A stretch of DNA of 64,000 nucleotides, taken from Bacteroidota bacterium (lineage in GTDB: Bacteria > Bacteroidota > Bacteroidia > Chitinophagales > Chitinophagaceae). The notes beneath the pieces were generated by a model. It had not been told where the DNA came from, ran no database searches, and saw only the letters and a program-made list of their open reading frames with translations. The stretch is from contig JAFDXJ010000036.1 in the NCBI GenBank assembly GCA_018268015.1, forward strand, positions 1-64,000, written 5' to 3'. Of this stretch, positions 8,871-18,071 are shown in pieces (within the stretch, counting starts at the first letter, position 1; each line of letters opens with the position of its first letter). The position numbers and the translations under genes were made by a program.

Positions 8871-10064
8871 CTATTTGTTTTTATTAAAAGGAGGACGATT
8901 TCCCTTGTTACGGTTTTGTTTATTTTTTGGATTTGGGTTATGTTTATTGTTCTTTCTACGTTCATTTTTCTGGAGGCTCACCAGAGAAATCTGCCCGACA
9001 ACATCTACAAATTCATGCTTTTCTTCCACGGATTTTTTAGTCGAAGCAACATCAACGGGTTTTAATTCAGTTGCCTTAATATTTTTCTGATTCATTTTTT
9101 TAATTTCCATTACACGTTCAATGGATAAAGGGTAATGGATAGTACTTTGAGGCAACATATACCACATCAGGTTTTTGAAAATATCTTTTTTCACAAGGTT
9201 TGCAGTACCCATTTCCGTATATAAGAAATCAGCATTTTCAGGGAAATGTTGTAAAGCATCAAGATAGGTATCCAGTTCGTAATTCAGGCAGCATTTCAAG
9301 CGGCCACATTGCCCGCTCAGTTTTGCCTGGTTAATAGATAAATTTTGATACCGGGCAGCAGTAGTTGTTACGCTCTTAAAATCCGTAAGCCAGGTACTGC
9401 AGCAAAGTTCTCTTCCGCAACTTCCGATTCCGCCTACTTTTCCGGCCTCCTGGCGGATCCCAATTTGCCGCATTTCAACCTTTGTTTTAAAGACGGAAGC
9501 AAGTTCCTTAATTAGTTCACGAAAATCAACGCGGTCATCAGCGGTATAAAAAAATGTAGCCTTTTTACCATCCGCCTGAAATTCCACCTCGCTAAGCTTC
9601 ATTTCCAATTTATACTTATTGATAATAGCCCTGCTTTTGATCAATGCCTCTTTTTCTCTTTCTTTATTTGCAAAATACTGTTCCAGGTCTCTTTCTGAAC
9701 TACGACGTAATACCCGCTTAATTTCCGGATTATTTTCTAAAATGCTTTTCTTTTTTAATTGCAGACGCACTAATTCTCCACTTAAACTTACCTGCCCGAC
9801 ATCTATACCACTTACGCCTTCCACCGTAATATATTCTCCTTTTTCGAAATATTGCAAAGTGTTATTCCTGTAAAATTCTTTCCGGCTACCTTCCTGGAAA
9901 CTCACTTCGATAATTTTACAAGTGCTTAGTGGATCGCTCATGGGCAGATTCAATAACCAGTCATGAACATTTAAACGATTGCATGCTCCGGTGTTGCAAT
10001 CACCATTGCTTTTACATCCACTTGGAGCGCCTGTACCGCATGTCCCACATCCCATATAAGTCAT
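8871..10064 (-). CDS. ricT: PSP1-domain protein RicT (YaaT family)
   Basis: 397 residues. Homologues (RicT/YaaT) bind iron-sulfur clusters and in Bacillus act with RicA and RicF on RNA maturation. The first 30 residues are Cys-rich (MGCGTCGTG, CNTGACN). A PSP1 domain follows, with the diagnostic Cys block GSCGRELCCSTW and SGQCGRLKCCLNYE near residues 215-265. The last 60 residues are a Lys/Asn-rich disordered tail that may contact RNA (inference). It lies downstream of holB, a pairing common in Bacteroidota, with a 245-base gap. Confidence 0.9.
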   Translation of the reverse strand: MTYMGCGTCGTGAPSGCKSNGDCNTGACNRLNVHDWLLNLPMSDPLSTCKIIEVSFQEGSRKEFYRNNTLQYFEKGEYITVEGVSGIDVGQVSLSGELVRLQLKKKSILENNPEIKRVLRRSSERDLEQYFANKEREKEALIKSRAIINKYKLEMKLSEVEFQADGKKATFFYTADDRVDFRELIKELASVFKTKVEMRQIGIRQEAGKVGGIGSCGRELCCSTWLTDFKSVTTTAARYQNLSINQAKLSGQCGRLKCCLNYELDTYLDALQHFPENADFLYTEMGTANLVKKDIFKNLMWYMLPQSTIHYPLSIERVMEIKKMNQKNIKATELKPVDVASTKKSVEEKHEFVDVVGQISLVSLQKNERRKNNKHNPNPKNKQNRNKGNRPPFNKNK

Positions 10065-10176
10065 TTTATAGTGGTCAATTCTTAATAAAAGATTCGAGCA
10101 TGGAAGAAAATGCAGGAGGATTTATTCAAATCCCGGGCAGTAATCACAGGTTTGCCTGTGCGAATATAAAGCAGTC

Positions 10177-10266
10177 TTATTTTGTAAATATGTCAATGAA
10201 ACCGTTTTCTTCATTACTATCCAATTCCTGTAAATAATCCCTATTGGGAAATTTATTTCCTTTCAT
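10177..10266 (-). CDS. possible 29-residue protein between holB and ricT
   Basis: An ATG-started frame encoding MKGNKFPNRDYLQELDSNEE and then a short FIDIF stretch before TAA. The composition (acidic, no low-complexity run) looks protein-like, and it fills part of the otherwise empty gap between two co-directional genes. No family is recognised and it may be chance. Confidence 0.25.
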   Translation of the reverse strand: MKGNKFPNRDYLQELDSNEENGFIDIFTK

Positions 10267-10308
10267 GCACCCATCCTTCTACACGGGTTAAAACCATTAT
10301 TGTTTAAC

Positions 10309-11517
10309 CTAACTTGTCAAAATTAAGGTTTTCTGATGAATGATATGATACAACTTTATGGTAAGAGCATGAAACAGCAATTTGGCATTGGCGTTTCTTT
10401 CAATAAAATAAATAGCGTTATTAAGTTCCGAGGCAATGGCTTCCATTTGTTCCATAGAGGCTACTTTAATCAGGCGTTTTGAGAAATCAATTTCTTTTTG
10501 AGTTGCAGTGATGTTTTGCGGTCCTACAATATGAATACGCATGGATATTTCGGCAAGATGCAAAAAATAACGAAGGAATTGTTTTTGCTTTTCCCGGCCA
10601 AGTTTATTCATTTCTTCAATCCATTTTACCTGATCTGATAAACGTGCCTTAATGGCAAAATTTAACCAGTTACTTAAAACGGTTTGCCAGTCTTCCTCTG
10701 TGTCACGGAGTATTTGTATTGCCTCGCGATAATTACCAGCCGATATGGCTACTGCCTGGCTTGCCATTTCCCTGCTTACTTCCTGCTTTTCAACAATTGT
10801 ATCTATTAATGCTTCATTTTCAATAGCCGGAATTTTAATTAGCTGGCATCGGCTCACGATCGTAGGCAGAATTAAATCCACAGATTCACTTACCAGAATA
10901 AATAAAGTATCCGGTGGGGGTTCTTCTATTAATTTCAATAAAATATTCCCTTCTTTACTTAAATATTCCGGCATCCAGAGTATCAATATTTTTAGCCCGT
11001 TTTCGAAGCTTTTTAAACTAAATTTCCGGATAATATCCATGCATTCATCCGCTGTGATCTTTCCTTGCTGATTTTCAACTTCTATTTTTTGTAACCAGTC
11101 AAATACATTGCCATAAGGTGTCGTATTTAAAAATTCTCTCCACTCCTTAGCATAAAGTGCGCTGATGGTTTTTGTCGCCGATTTTTTCGTAATGACCGGG
11201 TATGAAAAATGAATATCGGGATGAATAAATTGCTGTGCGCGAATACAGGAAGGGCACTCTCCACAGGAATCTGCAGGAAGTTCTCCGGGATTTATGGCAG
11301 GCAAAATATCTTCCCCAAAAAGAGAGGATGAGACCGGAGTCTGATGAAAATTTCTTTTTTCACAAACAAGGTATTGAGCAAATGCCAATGCTAAGGATAA
11401 AGCTCCTGATCCTTCATTCGATAAAAATAATAAAGTATGCCCAAGCCGGTTATGATTAGCCATTTCTTTCAGGTAGCCGGCTATCTGGTTTTGCCCCGGT
11501 ATATCTTTAAACTGCAT
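10309..11517 (-). CDS. holB: DNA polymerase III delta' subunit (clamp-loader family)
   Basis: A 402-residue member of the clamp-loader AAA+ family. The N-terminus MQFKDIPGQNQ and GHTLLFLS are typical of delta'. The P-loop region reads SNEGSGALS and lacks the catalytic Lys, as expected for a subunit that does not hydrolyse ATP. A zinc module CGECPSC sits near residue 85, and a degenerate SRC motif (SRCQLIK) follows near residue 225. It sits 25 bases after glutathione peroxidase and upstream of ricT. Role: sensing ATP state and holding the beta-clamp loader together. Confidence 0.88.
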   Translation of the reverse strand: MQFKDIPGQNQIAGYLKEMANHNRLGHTLLFLSNEGSGALSLALAFAQYLVCEKRNFHQTPVSSSLFGEDILPAINPGELPADSCGECPSCIRAQQFIHPDIHFSYPVITKKSATKTISALYAKEWREFLNTTPYGNVFDWLQKIEVENQQGKITADECMDIIRKFSLKSFENGLKILILWMPEYLSKEGNILLKLIEEPPPDTLFILVSESVDLILPTIVSRCQLIKIPAIENEALIDTIVEKQEVSREMASQAVAISAGNYREAIQILRDTEEDWQTVLSNWLNFAIKARLSDQVKWIEEMNKLGREKQKQFLRYFLHLAEISMRIHIVGPQNITATQKEIDFSKRLIKVASMEQMEAIASELNNAIYFIERNANAKLLFHALTIKLYHIIHQKTLILTS

Positions 11518-11542
11518 CGGAAAAACTTATTTCGTAATTTGC

Positions 11543-12103
11543 TTATTGCAGATATTTTAATAATTCAGGGCTCTCAGGTGTTACATCACTATCAAAATGT
11601 GCCAATAGTTTTCCATTTTCATCAATAATAAATTTATTGAAATTCCAACCGATTGTTGCATCTAATACCCCATTTTCTTTTTTATTGCACAAGTAGGCAA
11701 AAACTGGTGTAATGTTATCCCCCTTTACATCTACACGTGTGGTGAGTGGAAATGTAACGCCGAAATTCTTTTCACAAAATGAAGCAATATCTTTATTATC
11801 CTGAAATTCCTGGCCACCAAAATTATCAGAAGGAAAACCCACAATCACCAGATTATTTTTATGGGATTCATATAAACTCTCCAAGCCTTTATATTGAGGT
11901 GTATAACCACATTTTGATGCCGTGTTTACAATGAGGATTTTTTTGCCTTTATATTTTGAAAAGTCAATAGTACCCCCATCCAGTGAAGCTATTTTAAAAT
12001 CATAGATGGTAATAGGTCTTTTATTCTCAACTGTTTTTTCACCAGAGTGCATAGGAAGATGATTTGATAATAAAATGAATAATGGAAGAAAAAGGAGTTT
12101 CAT
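11543..12103 (-). CDS. glutathione peroxidase family thiol peroxidase, exported
   Basis: 186 residues with an N-terminal hydrophobic stretch (MKLLFLPLFILLS) that looks like a signal peptide. The peroxidatic Cys is in TASKCGYTPQ near residue 65, so this is a Cys and not a Sec enzyme. The Gln of FPSDNFGGQE near 102 and the Trp of IGWNFNKF near 154 complete the catalytic set. Bacterial members mostly use thioredoxin-like donors. It reduces hydroperoxides, probably in the periplasm. Confidence 0.92.
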   Translation of the reverse strand: MKLLFLPLFILLSNHLPMHSGEKTVENKRPITIYDFKIASLDGGTIDFSKYKGKKILIVNTASKCGYTPQYKGLESLYESHKNNLVIVGFPSDNFGGQEFQDNKDIASFCEKNFGVTFPLTTRVDVKGDNITPVFAYLCNKKENGVLDATIGWNFNKFIIDENGKLLAHFDSDVTPESPELLKYLQ

Positions 12104-12215
12104 AAAATCGCTGTTTAAATTGATCGTAAAACTACATAATGTAAAACTTTTTAGCAGGCAAATGATCAGAGTTTAACATTCCTACATATTTCAAACCCTT
12201 TCCTGATATTTATAA

Positions 12216-12252
12216 ATCAATAGGGAAATCATGGCCTGTTTATCCTATTGAT
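12216..12252. repeat. inverted repeat between comF and glutathione peroxidase
   Basis: ATCAATAGG at 12216-12224 pairs with CCTATTGAT at 12244-12252 around a 19-base loop. There is no T-run on either side, so it is not a standard terminator. Confidence 0.35.
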
Positions 12253-12290
12253 GAAATCCATGACACCTGCCCTTGTTCTTTTCAGGCTTA

Positions 12291-12992
12291 TTAAACTGTA
12301 AATCCAAGTGTGGCAATACTTAGCTTTGAATTATTCGTTTTCAAAATTTCCATGCCACATGCTTCAAGAGTAGCGCCGGTAGTGATAATATCATCCACCA
12401 GGAGAATATGTTTATTTTCCAATGGCTTCGGGTCAATAACAATGAAATTATTTTGCATGTTTTCCCAGCGTGCTATCCGGCCTTTAGTGGTTTGAGATTG
12501 TGTATTTATTTTCCGTTCTAATACGTTTTCCAAAAGTGGGATTTGCAATGACTGAGCAATTTTTTTAGCAAGAACTGAAGACTGATTAAACCCTCGGATC
12601 TTTTCTCTCGCTTTATTCAAAGGCATCGCTATCACTGCATCCAGGTTATCGTAACGCATAGAAAGGATTAATTCTTTACATAATAATTTACCGAGATAAT
12701 CTCCAATATCTTTTCGGCCTTGGTATTTAAACTGAATGACCAACCGATGTAAAATGGAATCATGATTAAAATAATAAGCACTACCGGCATGTTGAACCGG
12801 TAGCCTGCCATAGAAAATTTTTTCCATCGCATTCTCCGGATGCTTAAAAAATCCGGTTTCCGGTAATTTGAAAAAACAGGCTGCACATAAAAATTGATCG
12901 GGAGATAATACATCACTAAAACATCCTAAACAATTATGTGGGAAAAATAAATGACTTAAGTCGCGAATTTTTGAAAATGCATGCGTAAACAT
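12291..12992 (-). CDS. comF: ComF-family phosphoribosyltransferase-like protein
   Basis: 233 residues. An N-terminal zinc-type Cys pair (CLGCF and CAACF) lies near residues 20-38, and the PRPP-binding motif LLVDDIITTGAT near residue 195. Homologues are needed for DNA uptake in transformable bacteria (ComFC), but the family is found in many bacteria where the role is unclear. It follows radA by 38 bases in the same direction, so a DNA-processing role is plausible. Confidence 0.9.
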   Translation of the reverse strand: MFTHAFSKIRDLSHLFFPHNCLGCFSDVLSPDQFLCAACFFKLPETGFFKHPENAMEKIFYGRLPVQHAGSAYYFNHDSILHRLVIQFKYQGRKDIGDYLGKLLCKELILSMRYDNLDAVIAMPLNKAREKIRGFNQSSVLAKKIAQSLQIPLLENVLERKINTQSQTTKGRIARWENMQNNFIVIDPKPLENKHILLVDDIITTGATLEACGMEILKTNNSKLSIATLGFTV

Positions 12993-13031
12993 ATTTCAAA
13001 ATACAACAGCCTTTGTATAAAATCAATAGGC

Positions 13032-14408
13032 TTAAAACAAGTTCTTATAAACTTCTTCCACCGTACCAACTTCCCTGATTTCAATTTTGAATTTCTTGCT
13101 TTGAAAATTTTTTTTGTTATACCTGGAAAGCATAATTTTTTCAAATCCCAGTTTTTCTGCTTCCGAAATTCGCTGCTCTATACGATTGACGGCTCTTATT
13201 TCTCCATTGAGACCCACCTCGCCTGCGAAACATAAATTTTCAGGTAGCGCTGCATCTTCATAAGATGATAATAAGGCGCAAACAATAGCAAGGTCTATTG
13301 AGGGATCTTCAACTTTGAGCCCTCCGGCAATATTGATAAAAACATCTTTCATCCCAAATGCGAAACCTCCTCTTTTCTCCAAAACGGCCAGTAATAATTG
13401 CAATCTCCGCATATCAAATCCACTGATAGTTCTTTGAGGTGTCCCATAAACGCTGGGCGTTACAAGAGCCTGTACTTCTATTAACAATGGGCGAACGCCT
13501 TCCATACTTGCGGCAATGGCGCTACCACTTAATACTCCCTCCTTCTGATGAATTAAAATTTCGGATGGATTTAATACGGGTTGCATTCCTGCTCCGGTCA
13601 TTTCATAAATACCCATCTCCGCCGTACTCCCAAAGCGATTTTTTAAAGTACGAAGTATGCGATATGCATAATGTCTTTCACCTTCAAATTGCAGCACCGT
13701 ATCTACCATATGTTCTAAAATCTTTGGTCCTGCAATACTTCCATCTTTGGTGATATGCCCAATAAGAAAAACCGGGGTATTCATTTCTTTTGCAAAGCGT
13801 TGGAATTCTGCGGCCGTTTCCCGTATTTGAGAAATACTTCCGGGCGATGCATCTAAAAAATCAGATTGCAAAGTTTGAATGGAATCAATGATAACAAGGC
13901 CGGGTTTTAATTTTTTGATCTCATTAAAAATAGTTTGTGTTACCGTTTCGGTAAGTAAATAGAATTGTTCATGGGCGATGCCAATTCTATTTGCACGCAT
14001 CTTGATTTGTTCTTCACTTTCTTCTCCACTGATATAAAGAATCTTCTTGTCTTCAATAGCTAATGCATCTTGTAATAGCAAAGTACTTTTACCAACTCCG
14101 GGCTCTCCTGCGAGTAAAACAATACTGCCCGGAACAATACCGCCACCCAGGCACCTATTGAGTTCAGGGTCTTTGGTAAGAATCCGCTGCACCACATGAA
14201 AATCCACATCATTTAAAGCAACTGTTTTTACCGGCTTTTTCACATCACTGAACAATGATGTGTTTCCCGCATTTTTTTTGTCAGCAGATTTATCAATCAC
14301 TTCTTCAATAAAGGTATTCCACTTCTCACAACCGGGACATTTCCCCAGCCATTTGGGGCTCTCATATCCACAGTTCCTACAAAAAAAAGCTACTCTTATT
14401 TTTGACAT
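13032..14408 (-). CDS. radA: DNA repair protein RadA (Sms)
   Basis: A branch-migration helicase that helps RecA during recombination. The 458 residues carry the N-terminal zinc finger CRNCGY...CPGC, the Walker A GEPGVGKST near residue 95, the RadA-specific KNRFG near residue 254, and a C-terminal Lon-protease-like domain without catalytic function. Length and order match the family. It is first in the run radA-comF. Confidence 0.97.
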   Translation of the reverse strand: MSKIRVAFFCRNCGYESPKWLGKCPGCEKWNTFIEEVIDKSADKKNAGNTSLFSDVKKPVKTVALNDVDFHVVQRILTKDPELNRCLGGGIVPGSIVLLAGEPGVGKSTLLLQDALAIEDKKILYISGEESEEQIKMRANRIGIAHEQFYLLTETVTQTIFNEIKKLKPGLVIIDSIQTLQSDFLDASPGSISQIRETAAEFQRFAKEMNTPVFLIGHITKDGSIAGPKILEHMVDTVLQFEGERHYAYRILRTLKNRFGSTAEMGIYEMTGAGMQPVLNPSEILIHQKEGVLSGSAIAASMEGVRPLLIEVQALVTPSVYGTPQRTISGFDMRRLQLLLAVLEKRGGFAFGMKDVFINIAGGLKVEDPSIDLAIVCALLSSYEDAALPENLCFAGEVGLNGEIRAVNRIEQRISEAEKLGFEKIMLSRYNKKNFQSKKFKIEIREVGTVEEVYKNLF

Positions 14409-14529
14409 ACTTCTTATTCAAGATTAATTTTCATCACACTAAACCGATCCGTATTTTAGATTTTAAGATCAAAAGAAAATGCAATTTAAAAAAGAAAAAA
14501 AAGCTGATAAGCCAGAAAATTTTTTGCAT

Positions 14530-14560
14530 AAAAAAAGGTTGACACCCCTGCCAACCTCTT
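14530..14560 (-). terminator. Rho-independent terminator, minus strand, without an annotated gene
   Basis: The stem is six perfect pairs plus A-T, A-T and G-U extensions that only work in the minus-strand RNA, with a 10-base loop and T7. It reads away from susC. Confidence 0.6.
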
Positions 14561-14606
14561 ACTTACTAACCCATTAAATTCTTGCACTAAATTACAATTT
14601 TGAGCA
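14530..14606 (-). ncRNA. candidate cis-antisense small RNA in the susC leader
   Basis: On the minus strand a -7 box TAATTTTG (14613-14620) is followed about 55 bases later by a hairpin, AGGTTG (14552-14557 complement) pairing with CAACCT (14536-14541 complement), and then a run of seven T, a good Rho-independent terminator. The predicted transcript is 75-80 nt. No minus-strand gene lies between this terminator and susC, so the terminator needs another owner. Antisense RNAs encoded opposite susC leaders are known in Bacteroides, where they repress polysaccharide loci. Start and existence are inferred. Confidence 0.45.
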
Positions 14607-14612
14607 ATATAT

Positions 14613-14620
14613 CAAAATTA
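14613..14620 (-). promoter_or_regulatory. -7 box TAATTTTG for the antisense RNA candidate
   Basis: Exact TAnnTTTG match on the minus strand. No -33 TTTG stands at the normal distance. Confidence 0.35.
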
Positions 14621-14913
14621 TTTTTTTGAGTAATTATATAATAAATGCCAACCTTTTAAACTTTTCAACTATCTAAATAGCTTATTATCAATAAATTACC
14701 AATTAATCTCGACACATTCCAACGTTTTTAAAAATAATTCTCTTATTGAAACTTAAAATGTATTCGGACTTTTCTCATCAAAGCTTAAAAAATAATAAAA
14801 TCACCATTTCTGACAAGCCACACAAAAATTTATCCACATTTAATTTTTTTTGAAGCTTAAAGCTTCAGACAAATAAAAAAAACTTAATTTGCTAAACATT
14901 AACATTATGTATT
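14621..14913. other. long AT-rich leader region of susC
   Basis: About 290 bases with no coding frame. It probably holds the susC promoter and 5' leader. A weak promoter-like TTAATTTG lies about 25 bases before the susC ATG. Confidence 0.4.
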
Positions 14914-17900
14914 ATGAGAACAAAAATTTTATTCTTTTTTATGGCATTGATCTCTTTTCAGTTTGCCTTTAGTCAAAAAGAGGTAAGTGGTAAAGTGATA
15001 GATGCAAAAGATGGGTCTCCGATTGTTGGAGCCACCATCCAGGTTGTAGGTGCAAAAACGACCACTATTTCCGGCGCAGGTGGATATTTTACCATGAAAA
15101 TGGATAATAAATCCCAAAAGCTCATGGTGTCATTCATTGGTTATGATAACCAGGAAGTAGAAGTAACAGATCAGAGTATTGTCATCTCCCTTGTTCAGAA
15201 TGTAACTAACCTTAATGAAGTGGTAGTTGTTGGTTATGGAACCAAGCTGAGAAAAGATATTACCGGTTCTGTTGCCAAAGTAGGTGCCAAGGAATTGAAT
15301 AATACACCTGTAACCAGCTTTGAAAGCGCAATGCAAGGACGCGCATCCGGTGTATATGTTCAACAATTAAATGGAAAACTAGGGCAAGGAATCTCGGTTC
15401 GTATTCGCGGTGCATCATCCGTTTCAGCAGGGAATGACCCATTGTATGTTGTGGATGGTATCCCTGTAATCACCAGCGACCTTTCCAGTAATGGCGCGGC
15501 CACCAATCCACTTTCCGACATCAATATCAATGATATTGAATCTATAGAAATATTGAAAGATGCTTCTGCAGCGGCTATTTATGGTTCACGTGCATCCAAT
15601 GGAGTAGTCCTTATCACTACAAAAAAAGGAAAATTAGGCACTTCAAAAGTTGAGTTTGGATATTTCACCGGCCTTCAAAAGCCAACTGGTCACCGGGAAT
15701 TTTTAGATTCCAAACAATATGTTGATTATTTTACACAAGCTGCTTATGGCGCTGCAAAACAAGATGTGATTTATGGGTATTATACCAATTTAGATGATGC
15801 TATTGCAGATGAATTAGATTATGTAAATAGTAGATTTAAAAGATATTCTGCAGATAATAATGATTGGAAAAAAGGGAAAGTGAATACAAATTGGGAAGAC
15901 CAGGCATTTCAAAGAGCGCCTATTTCACAGTATGATATCAATTTTTCTGGCGGAACAGAAAGGACAAAGTTTTATGCATCCGGGCAATACCTGGATCAAA
16001 AAGGAATTTTAGTTAGAAATAGTCTGAAAAGATATAGTGCCAGATTAAACCTGGATCACATGGTGAATGACTGGTTAAGCATTGGTATGAATATGAGTTT
16101 TGCCAGGACCCTGAATGACCGGATATCTAATGACAACGCTTTTGCTACACCTTTACAAGTCGTAGCCCTTTCGCCCATTACACCCATCATTGATCCTCGT
16201 ACCGGTTTGCTGAGTGGTGAACTGGATCCACTGACAGGGAATCCAAATACCAACTACCCTCTTTATTATAATCCGCTGATCAGTGTAGATAACTCAGTTT
16301 ACAATACATTGGTGAATCGGACTTTGGGCAATGTGTATGCACAAGTGAAATTAGTAAAAGGGCTTTCATTTCGTTCTGAATTAGGTATGGATCAGTTAAA
16401 CCAAACAGAAGATGCCTATTATGGCCGGCTGACAGCCCGGAATACAGGTGTTCCGAATGGGAGTGGCTTTTATACCTCAGATCAGTTATTGAATATTAAT
16501 ACCAATAACTTTTTCCAATATAATATGACCTTTAAAGAAAAGCATGATTTAGATATGGTACTCGGTTCAAGTTTTCAGAAACAAACATCAGCAAATTCAG
16601 AAGCAGATGGTGAAAATTTTCCAAGTGACGCATATAAAAAATTGGCTAGTGCAGCATCTAAAACCAATGCACTTTCATCCTCTACAGCTTTTAGTTTCTT
16701 ATCTTATTTCTTAAGAGCAAATTATAAATTTGATGGTAAATACCTGCTTGCATTGAGTGGCAGGTATGATGGCTCATCCAGGTTTGGCGCTAATAACAGG
16801 TATGGCTTTTTCCCTGCAGGGTCAGTTGGCTGGGTAATGAGTGAAGAGAAATTCCTCCAGGATTCACGCTGGATAAACTTTTTGAAATTAAAAGCCAGTT
16901 ATGGTTTAACCGGAAATGCTGAAATACCAAACTTTGCATCACGTGGCCTTTATTCAGGCAATGGCGGATATGGTGGAATTGCCGGTCAAAGACCTGATCA
17001 AATTGAAAATCCTGACCTGAAATGGGAAACCACAGCCGGATCAGATTTTGGATTTGAATTAAGTACATTTAAAAACAGGATAGAGCTTGAATTTGACTAC
17101 TATACCCGAAACACCAGAGATTTATTACTCAATGTTGAGATACCCGGCACATCAGGTTTTGCTACACAATTTAAAAATGTAGGTAACCTGAACAATAAGG
17201 GTTTTGAAATCACGCTGAATACAGTAAACATTTCCAGTCATGATTTCAGATGGACCTCTTCTCTAAACTTTTCAAAAAATAAAAATGAGGTAACCAATTT
17301 AAATGGTCAAATACTGGGTACAGATGTAAATAAAGCCATTGAAGGTTTGCCTTTGGGTGTTTTCTACACAAAAGAATTTGCCGGGGCAGATCCCAACAAT
17401 GGAGATGCCTTGTATTATAAAAATACGCTGAAAAGTGATGGTAGCATTGACCGATCCACCACCAATGATTACAATGCAGCTGCAGATGTGGTTGTAGGAG
17501 ATCCTAACCCCGATTTTATTTATGGCATAGGTAATACGTTTAGTTATAAAGGAATCGTTTTAGACATTCTTTTACAAGGTGTAGGAGGTAATCAGATATA
17601 TAATGGTGGCGGACAATATATGTCTTCCAGTGGAAGTAATGGCTTTGATAACCAAACGCTGGATCAATTAAATGCCTGGAAAAATCCGGGGGATATAACG
17701 ATGATACCTGAAGCCAGATTATTTTATCCCAATGGGACTGATCCTTCCAGCCGATATATTTCAGATGGATCCTATATGCGGGTAAAAGCCGTTACACTCA
17801 GTTATACTTTGCCGGCTTCTATTATTTCCAGGTTTAAAATAAGCAGTGCAAAAATATATGCCAGAGCCCAAAACCTTTTCACCTTTACAAAATATGAAGG

Positions 17901-18015
17901 TTGGGATCCTGAAGTAAATTCAGATTACCAGGCAGATAACATTAATCTTGGACAAGATTTTTATTCTGCACCGCAGGTAAAAACAATTGTTTTTGGTATC
18001 AACTTAAGTTTCTAA
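14914..18015 (+). CDS. SusC/RagA-family TonB-linked outer-membrane transporter
   Basis: 1033 residues. A signal peptide (MRTKILFFFMALISF, cut after FSQ near residue 20) is followed by a carboxypeptidase-regulatory-like beta domain (about 22-105), then a TonB plug (about 115-235, with RIRGASS and PLYVVDGIP), and a long beta-barrel ending in Phe (GINLSF). SusC proteins import oligosaccharides or peptides bound by their SusD lid, powered by TonB-ExbBD. The SusD gene follows 30 or 57 bases downstream depending on start. No sigma/anti-sigma pair, hybrid two-component sensor or glycoside hydrolase is adjacent, so the substrate is unknown. Confidence 0.95.
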   Translation: MRTKILFFFMALISFQFAFSQKEVSGKVIDAKDGSPIVGATIQVVGAKTTTISGAGGYFTMKMDNKSQKLMVSFIGYDNQEVEVTDQSIVISLVQNVTNLNEVVVVGYGTKLRKDITGSVAKVGAKELNNTPVTSFESAMQGRASGVYVQQLNGKLGQGISVRIRGASSVSAGNDPLYVVDGIPVITSDLSSNGAATNPLSDININDIESIEILKDASAAAIYGSRASNGVVLITTKKGKLGTSKVEFGYFTGLQKPTGHREFLDSKQYVDYFTQAAYGAAKQDVIYGYYTNLDDAIADELDYVNSRFKRYSADNNDWKKGKVNTNWEDQAFQRAPISQYDINFSGGTERTKFYASGQYLDQKGILVRNSLKRYSARLNLDHMVNDWLSIGMNMSFARTLNDRISNDNAFATPLQVVALSPITPIIDPRTGLLSGELDPLTGNPNTNYPLYYNPLISVDNSVYNTLVNRTLGNVYAQVKLVKGLSFRSELGMDQLNQTEDAYYGRLTARNTGVPNGSGFYTSDQLLNINTNNFFQYNMTFKEKHDLDMVLGSSFQKQTSANSEADGENFPSDAYKKLASAASKTNALSSSTAFSFLSYFLRANYKFDGKYLLALSGRYDGSSRFGANNRYGFFPAGSVGWVMSEEKFLQDSRWINFLKLKASYGLTGNAEIPNFASRGLYSGNGGYGGIAGQRPDQIENPDLKWETTAGSDFGFELSTFKNRIELEFDYYTRNTRDLLLNVEIPGTSGFATQFKNVGNLNNKGFEITLNTVNISSHDFRWTSSLNFSKNKNEVTNLNGQILGTDVNKAIEGLPLGVFYTKEFAGADPNNGDALYYKNTLKSDGSIDRSTTNDYNAAADVVVGDPNPDFIYGIGNTFSYKGIVLDILLQGVGGNQIYNGGGQYMSSSGSNGFDNQTLDQLNAWKNPGDITMIPEARLFYPNGTDPSSRYISDGSYMRVKAVTLSYTLPASIISRFKISSAKIYARAQNLFTFTKYEGWDPEVNSDYQADNINLGQDFYSAPQVKTIVFGINLSF

Positions 18016-18071
18016 AATTATTTAATCAAGTAACATAAAAAATCATGATACTAAACATAAAATATTTTGCA

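Noticed and set aside
14479..14577. A 32-residue plus-strand frame across the hairpin before susC
   Set aside because: It consists largely of Lys runs and the terminator sequence itself; no sign of a protein.
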